From an uncultured Oscillospiraceae bacterium (lineage in GTDB: Bacteria; Bacillota; Clostridia; Oscillospirales; Oscillospiraceae), in the NCBI GenBank assembly GCA_947584295.1, contig CANPWM010000014.1, positions 1 to 44,102 of the forward strand: 44,102 bases of DNA, read 5' to 3'. The notes beneath the pieces were generated by a model that had not been told where the DNA came from, did not search any database, and saw nothing but the letters and a program-made list of their open reading frames with translations. Positions within the stretch are counted from its first letter, which is position 1; every line of letters starts with the position of its first letter. The translations under genes and the position numbers were made by a program. This document shows, one piece after another, positions 36,443 to 44,102 of the stretch.

Positions 36443-36476
36443 TGACAATTGTAATAGTTTTTACACCAATTGTCAA
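36443..36476 (-). promoter_or_regulatory. Promoter and palindromic operator of tetR
   Basis: TTGACA (36476-36471), a 17-base spacer and TACAAT (36453-36448) on the minus strand. TGACAATTG (36443-36451) and CAATTGTCA (36467-36475) form a perfect 9-bp inverted repeat over both boxes. Confidence 0.8.
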
Positions 36477-36847
36477 GCCTTATCCCGGGGCTTTTTTTCT
36501 GACCCTGTCCACATTTTAACGCCTGCCACTACGCAAAAAATGCCGAAAAGGCGCCGAAGGAGCGAAGGATCCACTTTTGTGGCCGCCAAGGCGGCCAGGG
36601 CGGCGGCGGCCATTCCGGGGAGGGCGAGCCACAGGAGCGCCTTTTTCTCCACCAGGCCGTTTTTCAGGTGGGCGATCACCGCCGCGGCGGAGGTGGGGAG
36701 GAAATAGAGCAGGTTGATCCCCTGGGCGGCGGCCTGCTCCATGTCGGCCGCCTGCGTCAGCCACAGCAGGAGCAGGGAGCCGCCCCCCAGGCCGTACCCG
36801 GACAGCACCCCGCAGACAAACCCCGCCAGCACGTCCAGCGCCCTCAT
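36473..36847 (-). CDS. TSUP (TauE/SafE) family half-size permease, second gene
   Basis: A 124-residue membrane protein equal to half of a usual TSUP permease (about 250 residues): ALDVLAGFVCGVLSGYGLGGGSLLLLW is the family's N-terminal motif, with four membrane segments. Its start overlaps the stop of the first half (ATGA). The two parts probably form one transporter for sulfite, sulfoacetate or other anions. The end of the gene (KMWTGSEKK) fits the family's half. Whether this pair is a split gene or an ancient two-gene form is not certain. Confidence 0.82.
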   Translation of the reverse strand: MRALDVLAGFVCGVLSGYGLGGGSLLLLWLTQAADMEQAAAQGINLLYFLPTSAAAVIAHLKNGLVEKKALLWLALPGMAAAALAALAATKVDPSLLRRLFGIFCVVAGVKMWTGSEKKPRDKA

Positions 36848-37212
36848 CTCAGCACGCTCCTGACGCCGCCCGCCAGGATCAGCAGGGCGAAGGCCCGCCG
36901 CAGAAGGCCCGGCGGCACCCTTTTGAAGCTCAGCCCGGATACGATCCCTCCGGCCAGGCCCCCCAGAAGGTACGGCCACGCCGCCGGGAGGCTGATCCCG
37001 CCCCGGAGGGCGTAGGCCGCCGCCGACACGGCGCACAGGGGGAGCATCACGGCCACGCTGGTGGCGAAGGTCTTGCCGTCCTCCAGGCCCACCCAGCCCC
37101 GCAGCAGCGGCACCAGGGCCATTCCCCCGCCGCCCCCGAAGAACCCGTTGAGAAGCCCCGACACCGCCCCGGTGACGGCCAGCTTCAGCTTTGTCTTTCC
37201 GTCTATTTCCAT
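36844..37212 (-). CDS. TSUP (TauE/SafE) family half-size permease, first gene
   Basis: A 122-residue membrane protein with GAVSGLLNGFFGGGGGMALVPLL, the glycine-rich family motif, and four membrane segments, ending LILAGGVRSVLR. It overlaps the AI-2E-type gene upstream by ten bases and the second half gene downstream. A frame extending upstream to 38172 is a shadow of the neighbouring gene. Confidence 0.82.
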   Translation of the reverse strand: MEIDGKTKLKLAVTGAVSGLLNGFFGGGGGMALVPLLRGWVGLEDGKTFATSVAVMLPLCAVSAAAYALRGGISLPAAWPYLLGGLAGGIVSGLSFKRVPPGLLRRAFALLILAGGVRSVLR

Positions 37213-38270
37213 AGCTTTACCGTTCCTTTTGCGTTCATCTGATTGAGGATCATCAGCCCGAAGGGGAAAAGCACCATGCCCGCCACCCCGCACAGCCGGA
37301 AGCCCCCGTACATGGCCAGCAGGGCCGCCGCCGGGGCCACGCCGAACTGGTCGCCGATGAGCTTCGGCTCCAGGCACTGGCGCACCAGCGTCACCAGCAG
37401 GTAGGTGATCAGCAGGCCCGAGGCCCTGGCCGTGTCCCCGCCCAGGAAGCTGGCGGCGGCCCAGGGCAGCAGCACGGCCCCCGTCCCGAACACCGGCAGG
37501 GCGTCGATAAGGGCCGTCAGCAGGGCGATGACCGCGCCGTACTCCACGCCGATCACCGTGAAGGCCGCCGTCAGCTGGGCGAAGGTGATGCCCACCAGCG
37601 CCGCCTCGGCCCGGAGCCACCGGCCCAGGCCGTCCAGCAGATCCTCCTTGACGGTATGGGCGGTCTTTCTCATGCCGTCCGGCACCTGCCTTGCCAGGAA
37701 CGCCTTGACGGAGGGGAAGCCGGAGCTTATGAAGAACGAGCCGATGCCATAGGTGGCCACCGCCAGGATCGTCCCCGGCGCTCCGGCGGCCACGGCCCGG
37801 AGCCTTGCCAGCGCCCACTCGGAAAGCCGCGCCGGGATCTGTACGGCCCGCTCCCCGGCGGCCCTCATGGCCTCCTCCAGATACCCCCGCGCCCCCTCCG
37901 GGACGGCGGCGGTGACCCGCCGGAGGACACTCTCCAGCCGCTCCAGCACCTGGGGCAGTCCGGCGGTGAGCCGGGGCAGGGCCTCCAAAAGCCCCGCCGC
38001 CTCGTCCAGCAGCCGCACCACCACCAGGAGGAAGAAGCCCACCAGGGAGGAGAGTACCGTCAGCACGCACAGCGCCGAGGCGATCCCCCGCCGCAAATGG
38101 GCCTTCTCCGAGAGGAACTCCACCGCCGGTTCGCACAGCGCCGCCGTCAGGAAGGCCAGCAGAAAGGGCCACAGCATCGGAAGCAGAACCTTTACAAAAA
38201 TCACAGCCCCCAGCACCGCCGCCGCGGCGTACAGCGCCGTCCGGGCCGCCCGTCTGACGCCCGCCTCCAC
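37203..38270 (-). CDS. AI-2E family / YtvI-like membrane transporter
   Basis: A 355-residue membrane protein of the AI-2E transporter superfamily, which includes the sporulation protein YtvI. It shows the typical pattern: two N-terminal spans (about 15-60), one further span, a long amphipathic central part (about 90-190) and the conserved C-terminal cluster (YGAVIALLTALIDALPVFGTGAVLLPWA, CLEPKLIGDQFGVAP). The GTG at 38270 has AAGGAGGGGAG at an ideal distance. An ATG at 38330 would give 375 residues, but has only a poor site. The function is not established. It forms an operon with the TSUP genes. Confidence 0.85.
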   Translation of the reverse strand: MEAGVRRAARTALYAAAAVLGAVIFVKVLLPMLWPFLLAFLTAALCEPAVEFLSEKAHLRRGIASALCVLTVLSSLVGFFLLVVVRLLDEAAGLLEALPRLTAGLPQVLERLESVLRRVTAAVPEGARGYLEEAMRAAGERAVQIPARLSEWALARLRAVAAGAPGTILAVATYGIGSFFISSGFPSVKAFLARQVPDGMRKTAHTVKEDLLDGLGRWLRAEAALVGITFAQLTAAFTVIGVEYGAVIALLTALIDALPVFGTGAVLLPWAAASFLGGDTARASGLLITYLLVTLVRQCLEPKLIGDQFGVAPAAALLAMYGGFRLCGVAGMVLFPFGLMILNQMNAKGTVKLWK

Positions 38271-38382
38271 CTGCTCCCCTCCTTGGCCCGCTCCCAGGCG
38301 GGCATATGACCGTTTTGTGAAAAATGACATTTTTTTCGCCGGTTATCCGCCGAATTTTCGCTTTTGCAGAAAGAAGAATCTG

Positions 38383-38411
38383 TTGCGAACCACGCCGTTT
38401 CGTGGTATGAT
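38383..38411 (+). promoter_or_regulatory. Promoter of hom-lysC
   Basis: TTGCGA (38383-38388), a 17-base spacer and TATGAT (38406-38411). A leader of about 90 bases contains a hairpin (CTCCCC/GGGGA, around 38467-38480), too short to be recognised as a riboswitch. Confidence 0.6.
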
Positions 38412-38507
38412 AAGGAATAATCGTTGATCGTTAGTCAAAAGATTTCCGTTGCTCCTATTTTTTGAAGCTCCCCGTGGGGACTATTCACTTTGGAAAGAGG
38501 AACCGGC

Positions 38508-39728
38508 ATGGTAAATATCGCCATACTTGGCTTTGGGACGGTTGGCTCCGGCGTGGCGGAGGTCATGCGTGAGAACGCCCAGAGCATCGCCCACAACGCC
38601 GCCGAGGAGATCGGCGTCAAATACATTCTGGATCTCCGGGACTTCCCCGGCTCCCCCTTCGCCGACAAAATGATCCGCGACTTCGCCCTCATCGAGTCCG
38701 ACCCGGAGGTGCAGGTGGTGGTGGAGACCATCGGCGGCGTGGGGGCGGCCTACGACTTTACAAAGCGGGCGCTTCTGGCCGGAAAGAGCGTGGTCACCTC
38801 CAACAAGGAGCTGGTGGCTACCCACGGCCATGAGCTTTTGGAGATCGCCAAGCGCCTGAACGTCAACTATCTCTTTGAGGCCAGCGTAGGCGGCGGGATC
38901 CCCATTATCCGGCCCATCACCCAGTGCCTCACCGCCAACGAGCTGGACGAGATCTACGGCATTTTGAACGGCACCACCAACTATATCCTCACCCGCATGA
39001 TCACCGACGGCGCTCCCTTCGGGGAGATTTTGAAGGACGCCCAGCGCCTGGGCTACGCCGAGGCCGACCCCACCGCCGACGTTGAAGGATATGACGCGGC
39101 GCGGAAAATATGTATTCTGGCGGATCTGTGCTTTGGCAAAAGCGTAGACCCGGAGAAGATCTCCGTGGAGGGCATCACCGGCGTGACGCTGGAGGACATC
39201 GAGTACGCCCGCCGTCTGGGGTATAAGCTCAAGCTCCTGGGCCGCGCCTACCGGCTCCCCGGCGGACGCATCACCGCCTATGTGGCCCCCCACCTCATCT
39301 CCAAGACGAGCCTCCTTTCCAACGTGGACGGCGTTATGAACGGCATCGTGGTACACGGCAACGCCCTGGGGGAGTGTATGTTCTACGGCGCGGGGGCGGG
39401 CAAGCGGCCCACCGCCAGCGCGGTGGTGGCGGACGTCATCGACGCGGTGAAGCACCGCAAGGCCCGGAAATACTTAGGCTGGGACGAATCGGACCCCGGC
39501 TACCTGGTGGACGCCGGGGACGTGAAGACCCGCTGGTATATCCGCACCGGCTCCGGCCTTTCGGCCATCGGCCGCGCCTTTGGCGACGTGCGGCTCATCA
39601 GCTACCCCGGGGAATACCCCGGCGCCGGCCCCGGCGAGTACGCCTTCGCCACGGAGGAACTGACGGGCCGGGAGCTGGCCGCGAAATGCGCCGGTATGGA
39701 GATACGCTCCAGGTTCCGCATCCTGTGA
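38508..39728 (+). CDS. hom: Homoserine dehydrogenase
   Basis: A 406-residue enzyme reducing aspartate semialdehyde to homoserine, for threonine and methionine. The Rossmann motif GFGTVGSGV is at the start, KELVATHG and GGGIPIIRP are in the active region, LNGTTNYILTRM follows, and EADPTADVEGYDAARK holds the catalytic Lys/Asp. A C-terminal extension (about 325-406) takes the place of an ACT domain, though its sequence is not a clear ACT. AGAGG precedes the start. lysC follows 77 bases on. Confidence 0.95.
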   Translation: MVNIAILGFGTVGSGVAEVMRENAQSIAHNAAEEIGVKYILDLRDFPGSPFADKMIRDFALIESDPEVQVVVETIGGVGAAYDFTKRALLAGKSVVTSNKELVATHGHELLEIAKRLNVNYLFEASVGGGIPIIRPITQCLTANELDEIYGILNGTTNYILTRMITDGAPFGEILKDAQRLGYAEADPTADVEGYDAARKICILADLCFGKSVDPEKISVEGITGVTLEDIEYARRLGYKLKLLGRAYRLPGGRITAYVAPHLISKTSLLSNVDGVMNGIVVHGNALGECMFYGAGAGKRPTASAVVADVIDAVKHRKARKYLGWDESDPGYLVDAGDVKTRWYIRTGSGLSAIGRAFGDVRLISYPGEYPGAGPGEYAFATEELTGRELAAKCAGMEIRSRFRIL

Positions 39729-39805
39729 CCCGGGAATAGAATGGTTAAGGAGCGTAATTCGCTACCCCTTTGCTATGACAGATTTTCATGAGAAGGAGGC
39801 CTCTT

Positions 39806-41014
39806 ATGGCACTCATCGTACAAAAATTCGGCGGCAGCTCCGTGGCCGACGTGGAGAAGGTACGCCGCGTCGCCGGGATCATCTCGGAGTGTTACCGCGC
39901 CGGGAATGACGTGATCGTGGTCCTCTCCGCCCAGGGCAAGACCACCGACGGGCTGATCGCCAAGGCGCTGGAGTACAACCCCAGGCCCTCCAAGCGGGAG
40001 ATGGATATGCTCCTCAGCACCGGCGAGCAGCAGTCCGTGGCCCTGTGCGCCATGATGCTCAACTCCATGGGCGTCCCCGCCGTCAGCCTCACCGGCTGGC
40101 AGGTGGACTTCAAGACAAACACCAACTATTCCAACGCCTCCATCAAGTCCGTGGGCTCCGAACGCATCAGAAAGGAGCTGGACGGCAGGCGTGTGGTGCT
40201 GATCACCGGCTTCCAGGGCGTCAACAAGTATGACGACATCACCACCCTGGGCCGCGGCGGCTCCGACACCTCGGCGGTGGCCATCGCGGCGGCCATGCAC
40301 GCCGACCTCTGCCAGATCTACACCGACGTGGACGGCGTCTACACCGCCGACCCCAACAAGGTCAAGGGCGCCAAGAAGCTGGACGAGATCACCTTCGACG
40401 AGATGCTGGAGCTTGCCAGCATGGGCGCCAAGGTGCTCCACAACCGCTCCGTGGAGATGGCGAAAAGATATAACGTGGACCTGGAGGTGCTCTCCAGCTA
40501 CGAGAGAAAACCCGGTACTAAAGTCAGGGAGGTAAAGAAATTGGAACAGGTAGAAGTCAGCGGCGTCGCCAAGGACGTCAACGTGGCGCGTTTCACCCTT
40601 GTGGGCATCAAGGACGAGCCGGGGATCGCCTTTAAGATCTTCCGCATCCTCGCCAACGAGAAGATCAACGTGGACATCATTATCCAGTCCCTGGGCCGCG
40701 ACGGCAATCAGGACGTGACCTTCACCGTCACCCGCGCCGACGCCGAGGCCGCCCGGGAGTGCCTGGAGCAGAACGCCGATTCCCTGGGCTATCAGAAGCT
40801 GGATCTGGACACCCATGTGGCCAAGATCAGCATCGTGGGGGCGGGTATGCTCATGACCAGCGGCGTGGCCGTGAAGATGTTCGACGCCCTGGCGAAGAAG
40901 AAGATCAACATCAAGATGATCTCCACCAGCGAGATCAAGGTCTCCGTCCTGGTGGACGAGGACGACGCCGACAAGGCCGTTCAGGCCGTCCACGATAAAT
41001 TCTTCGGGGACTAA
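39806..41014 (+). CDS. lysC: Aspartate kinase
   Basis: A 402-residue enzyme that phosphorylates aspartate, the first step to lysine, threonine and methionine. KFGGSSVAD is the kinase start, TGFQGVN, TLGRGGSDTSA and VDGVYTADP the nucleotide and substrate motifs. Two ACT domains (about 265-400: GIAFKIFRILANEKINVDIIIQ and VAVKMFDALAKKKINIKMIST) provide feedback control. AGAAGGAGG precedes the ATG at 39806. The order hom-lysC suggests that the two are transcribed together. Confidence 0.96.
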   Translation: MALIVQKFGGSSVADVEKVRRVAGIISECYRAGNDVIVVLSAQGKTTDGLIAKALEYNPRPSKREMDMLLSTGEQQSVALCAMMLNSMGVPAVSLTGWQVDFKTNTNYSNASIKSVGSERIRKELDGRRVVLITGFQGVNKYDDITTLGRGGSDTSAVAIAAAMHADLCQIYTDVDGVYTADPNKVKGAKKLDEITFDEMLELASMGAKVLHNRSVEMAKRYNVDLEVLSSYERKPGTKVREVKKLEQVEVSGVAKDVNVARFTLVGIKDEPGIAFKIFRILANEKINVDIIIQSLGRDGNQDVTFTVTRADAEAARECLEQNADSLGYQKLDLDTHVAKISIVGAGMLMTSGVAVKMFDALAKKKINIKMISTSEIKVSVLVDEDDADKAVQAVHDKFFGD

Positions 41015-41030
41015 AAAGGGAAAAAATGAG

Positions 41031-41065
41031 CAGCGGGCCGTCCCAAGACGGCCCGCTGATTTGTT
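41031..41065 (+). terminator. Terminator after lysC
   Basis: A perfect 12-bp stem (CAGCGGGCCGTC with GACGGCCCGCTG, loop CCAA) followed by ATTTGTT. Confidence 0.85.
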
Positions 41066-41104
41066 GGGGGGGGAGATTTCGTCCAACGCATCGGAATTCG
41101 TTTA

Positions 41105-41406
41105 GCGGGCCGGCCGGGTGTCCGGCCCGTACGGGTAGATTGTGCGTTGGGGGAAAATAAAAAGATATGGGGAGGCCGTTGCGTATGACTGCGGGCCGCC
41201 TGGAGAGGCGGCCCCTACAAGTCCTATTGAAAGATTGTGCATACAACACAATTGCTATCCTTAAAAATCTTCCCGCGTATCGTATCTCTGAAAAACTTCC
41301 CCATATGTTGTAGGGGCCGCCTCTCTTGGCGGCCCGACATATTTTAATACGCGGCGGAGCCGCAACCTTTTTTGGGGGCCCCCATCGGGCCGTTGCCCGA
41401 TGGGGA
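41105..41406. repeat. Second field of GGGCCGCC palindromic repeats
   Basis: Units at about 41105-41135, 41191-41220 and 41310-41337 match those of the 19.6-20.1-kb field. The first, with its flank, is an inverted copy of the unit near 19861 (both next to an AACGCA/TGCGTT flank), and the third with GCGGCGGAGCCGCAACC is an inverted copy of the units at 19556 and 19917. A further perfect hairpin (CCCATCGGGC / GCCCGATGGG, about 41381-41405) follows. No gene is present in 41066-41496. Confidence 0.8.
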
Positions 41407-41496
41407 AAGGACGAGCCGAGCCTGCGCCTGAGGGCGAATACTTGGAGCCCGAGGTTAAGCGGCTCGCGCGAGGACGCGGCAAGGGCCGCAACCTTT

Positions 41497-43785
41497 TTAT
41501 TTCCTCCCCTTAATCCTCGCCAATATTCTATAAAACACGGGGCGTTTTCCCGCCGGGATCTCCACGGTGATGCTCCCCTTCCCGGTCTTTACCACCGTGG
41601 GCCTGACGGTCTCCGGCTCCGCCGGGGCCGGTTCAGGCTCCGGCGCGGAAGACTCCCCGGCGGGGGCGCTCTCCTGTTCGGCCTCCGGCGCCGCGCCGTT
41701 CAGCTTCCACGCCCCGGCGTAGGCCTCCTCGTAGAAAAGCTCCTGGGAACAGAGACTCTCCGTCCCCTGCTCCACATAGTTATAGCTCCCGTCGGGGTCC
41801 TGCCGCCGCAGCTTGACGTTGTCGGAGAGCTGAAGCTCAAACATTCTGACGATGTGCGCCCTGATGGCCCCGTCTAAGATGGGCGCGGCCACCTCCACCC
41901 GCCGCTGGGTGTTGCGGGTCATGAAATCGGCGGAGGAGATATAGACCCGCCGCTCCTCTCCGACACCGATTATGTAAACCCGCGCGTGTTCCAGGAAGCG
42001 GCCCACGATGGAGTAGACGCTGATGTTGTCCGTGACGCCGGGGATCCCGGAGACCAGGCAGCAGATGCCCCGCACCAAAAGGTCGATCTTGACCCCGGCC
42101 CGGCTGGCCTCCACCAGCTTTTCGATGAGGCCCTTGTCCGTCAGGCCGTTGAGCTTAAAGCCCAGGTACGCCTCGCCCCCCGCCCGGGCCGTGGCGATCT
42201 GGCCGTCGATCATCTCCAAGATCCTGCCGCGCAGGCACGCCGGGGCCACCAGCAGGTACTTGGTGTCCTCAATGACTTCCCCCATGGAGAGGCAGTTAAA
42301 GACCCTGGCCGCCTCCGCGCCGATCTCCCGGTGGGCGGTCATCAGGGCGAAGTCGGTATAGAGCCGGACGGTGTCCTCGTTGTAGTTGCCGGTGCCGATC
42401 TGGGTGATGTACTCGATCTCCCCCTCATGCCGGCGGGTGATGAGCAGGAGCTTGGAATGTACCTTCATGCGCTCCAGGCCGTAGATCACCCGGCACCCGG
42501 CCTGCTCCAGCACCCGTGACCAGCCGATGTTGTTCTCCTCGTCGAACCGCGCCCGCAGCTCCACCAGCACGACCACCTCTTTGCCGTTCTCGGCGGCCTC
42601 GCACAGCGCCTCCACGATCTTGCTGTTGTGGGCCACCCGGTAGAGGGTCATCTTGATGGACACCACCTCCGGATCCTGGCCCGCCTCGTTGAGCAGGTGC
42701 TGGAAGGGCCTGATGGACTCGTAGGGGTAGCTGAGCAGCACGTCATGCTCCCGCACCTGGGGCGCGATGGGCCGGTGGGCGTCGATGTTGACGCTGTTCT
42801 GCGGCACCCGGCGGGGGTAGAAAAGCTCCGTCTTGTCCCGCAATACGTCCCGCAAAAAGCCCATGAAGCCCAGATCCAGGGGCGTGGAGGTGGCGAACAG
42901 GTGCCTTTTGGAAAGGCCCAGGTATTTCCGAAAAACGCTTCGCAGCTCGTCGTCCAGCCGCCCGTTGTAGTCAAGCCTCACCGGCTCCCGGCGTGTGCGG
43001 GAGCGGACCAGCTTCTCCATGGTCTTGCGGTAGTCCTCGGCGGACTTGAAGTCCGCCTCGTTGCCCGTCTCGTCCACGTCGATGTCCGCGTTGCGCACCA
43101 GGCGAATGAGGACGGAGCCCTCCACCCTGTACCGCTCAAAGACCCGGGGCAGGAAATGGCGGATCAGATCCTCCATCAGCACGAACCGCAGGCCCTCCCC
43201 CGGCAGAGGCACCAGCCGCCGGAGGCCCCCGTCCCCGCAGGGCACCACGCCCAGGCTCATCTGGCCGGACTTGCTGATGAGCTTTGCCACGGCGTAGATG
43301 GTCTTGTTCTTCAAAAACGGGAAGGGCTGCTTGCGCTGAATGATCTGGGGCGACAGCACCGGCAGGACGTCGGACAGGAAGTATTTTTCCAGATATGCCC
43401 TGGACTTGTCCTGGAGGCTGACAAACCGCACCAGCTCCACGCCGTAGTCGTGGAGGGCCACGAACAGATCCCGGAAGCTGGCGTCGCGCCGCTCAAAAAG
43501 CTCCCCTGTGCGGTTGAGGATAGACTTGATCTGCTGGGCCGAGGTCAGGCCCATCTTGTCGTCCGTCACCCCGTCCTTCAGGGTGTCGATGAGCGTCCCC
43601 ACCCGCACCATGTAAAACTCGTCCAGGTTGGACTGGAAGATGGACAGGAAGTTCAGCCGCTCCCCCAGGGGGTTCCTGGCGTCCTCCGCCTCCTCCAGCA
43701 CCCGCTCGTTGAATTTCAGCCACGAAAGCTCCCGGTTCTCAAAAAAGCCGCTCTCTTCGGCGGAACGCCCGTTTTTCTCGTCCAT
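41497..43785 (-). CDS. ppk1: Polyphosphate kinase 1
   Basis: A 762-residue enzyme making polyphosphate from ATP. The N domain has the family start NRELSWLKFNERVLEEA. The catalytic part has VSIKMTLYRVAHNSKIVEAL, the autophosphorylated His in MKVHSKLLLI, a second His motif in the C-terminal domain (VDL.RG.C region, residues about 560-620), and GTGNYNEDTVRLYTD. The usual length is about 690-720. About 80 residues after LNGAAPEAEQESAPAG are Pro/Glu/Ala-rich with a basic end, outside the known fold. It stands alone, leftward. Confidence 0.95.
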   Translation of the reverse strand: MDEKNGRSAEESGFFENRELSWLKFNERVLEEAEDARNPLGERLNFLSIFQSNLDEFYMVRVGTLIDTLKDGVTDDKMGLTSAQQIKSILNRTGELFERRDASFRDLFVALHDYGVELVRFVSLQDKSRAYLEKYFLSDVLPVLSPQIIQRKQPFPFLKNKTIYAVAKLISKSGQMSLGVVPCGDGGLRRLVPLPGEGLRFVLMEDLIRHFLPRVFERYRVEGSVLIRLVRNADIDVDETGNEADFKSAEDYRKTMEKLVRSRTRREPVRLDYNGRLDDELRSVFRKYLGLSKRHLFATSTPLDLGFMGFLRDVLRDKTELFYPRRVPQNSVNIDAHRPIAPQVREHDVLLSYPYESIRPFQHLLNEAGQDPEVVSIKMTLYRVAHNSKIVEALCEAAENGKEVVVLVELRARFDEENNIGWSRVLEQAGCRVIYGLERMKVHSKLLLITRRHEGEIEYITQIGTGNYNEDTVRLYTDFALMTAHREIGAEAARVFNCLSMGEVIEDTKYLLVAPACLRGRILEMIDGQIATARAGGEAYLGFKLNGLTDKGLIEKLVEASRAGVKIDLLVRGICCLVSGIPGVTDNISVYSIVGRFLEHARVYIIGVGEERRVYISSADFMTRNTQRRVEVAAPILDGAIRAHIVRMFELQLSDNVKLRRQDPDGSYNYVEQGTESLCSQELFYEEAYAGAWKLNGAAPEAEQESAPAGESSAPEPEPAPAEPETVRPTVVKTGKGSITVEIPAGKRPVFYRILARIKGRK

Positions 43786-43867
43786 ATCCTTATCCCCCGT
43801 TTAAAGGTTTTAATCCATGTTTTTTATCATACCACAGGATTCAAATAAATTCCACCCCCTTTCGCGC

Positions 43868-43898
43868 AAAAAATGCCGCCCCCGTTCTCGGGGGCGGC
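43868..43898 (-). terminator. Terminator of the SDR gene
   Basis: A perfect 9-bp stem (GCCGCCCCC at 43875-43883 with GGGGGCGGC at 43890-43898, six-base loop). On the minus strand ATTTTTT follows. Confidence 0.85.
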
Positions 43899-43913
43899 AA
43901 AGAGACGCTGCGT

Positions 43914-44102
43914 TTATTCGTTTCCGGGCTGCTTGCCGATGTAGGCCAGGATACCGCCGTCCACATAGAGGATGTGGCCGTTGACGAAATCCGAGGCCGG
44001 GGAGGCCAGGAACACAGCGGGGCCGGCCAGATCCTCCGCCTCGCCCCAGCGCTCCGCGGGGGTCTTGGCGATGATGAACTGGTCGAAGGGGTGACGGCTG
44101 CC
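43914..44102 (-). CDS. Short-chain dehydrogenase, gluconate 5-dehydrogenase-like (C-terminal part)
   Basis: The last 62 residues of a gene cut by the window edge. TPAERWGEAEDLAGPAVFLAS and FVNGHILYVDGGILAYIGKQP are the classic C-terminal pattern of short-chain dehydrogenases, and the ending ILAYIGKQP is typical for gluconate 5-dehydrogenase and 2-keto-gluconate reductases. The catalytic Tyr and cofactor motif would lie beyond the edge. Confidence 0.88.
   Translation of the reverse strand, partial: GSRHPFDQFIIAKTPAERWGEAEDLAGPAVFLASPASDFVNGHILYVDGGILAYIGKQPGNE

Noticed and set aside
38412-38507. Possible lysine riboswitch or T-box before hom-lysC
   Set aside because: The leader is only about 90 bases and lacks the conserved T-box sequence and the multi-helix core of the lysine riboswitch.
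41407-41496. Degraded gene between the repeats and ppk1
   Set aside because: No frame with a start and ribosome site; the sequence is a further GC-rich repeat-like stretch.

Overview
The window looks like a chromosome segment of a GC-rich, endospore-forming Clostridia member, probably Oscillospiraceae or a close relative. That placement is an inference from the small acid-soluble spore protein gene, the strong GGAGG ribosome binding sites, the consensus sigma-A promoters with 17-bp spacers, the S-layer-homology and VanW proteins, the DUF951 protein and the many GGGCCGCC palindromic repeats between genes. A perfect parS-like palindrome and the rpmG-secE-nusG-rplK-rplA block suggest the origin-proximal half of the chromosome.

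Left edge (1-1852): the end of an integrated element, with a tyrosine integrase facing the 3' end of a tRNA-Thr(CGU) gene. Positions 1923-7538 hold the most striking structure. A spore-protein gene is cut seven-eighths of the way along by a 4.68-kb element, whose large serine recombinase ends in the missing C-terminal codons of that spore protein. A 12-bp direct repeat in the same reading frame in both genes marks the crossover. The cargo is an FkbH-like HAD protein, an acyl carrier protein and a VOC protein, driven by a consensus promoter towards the spore gene. Excision should restore an intact 65-residue spore protein and give the recombinase a different tail.

Positions 7623-13240 hold a membrane-bound XRE regulator, a hybrid histidine kinase with two receiver domains coupled to a solute-binding lipoprotein, and the parS-like palindrome. 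Positions 13266-17099 run leftwards: VanW-like protein, HemW and RuvX. Positions 17198-19547 are the ribosomal and transcription-factor block. After a repeat field, an ECF sigma factor and its large membrane partner run leftwards (20191-22892), followed by a small XRE/membrane/zinc-ribbon operon and a highly structured non-coding repeat.

Positions 24530-29030 hold a DNA-maintenance group: rarA and a DnaQ-like exonuclease on one side and nth plus an SLH-domain protein on the other, with two divergent promoters sharing one palindromic -35 box. Positions 29046-35853 are bracketed by two inverted copies of a roughly 118-bp promoter cassette. They enclose a heterodimeric ABC exporter with its MarR regulator, and mrnC-rqcH. 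Then come a TetR regulator, a two-gene TSUP permease, an AI-2E-type membrane protein, the threonine/lysine pathway genes hom and lysC, a second repeat field, polyphosphate kinase, and the end of a gluconate 5-dehydrogenase-like gene cut by the window edge.
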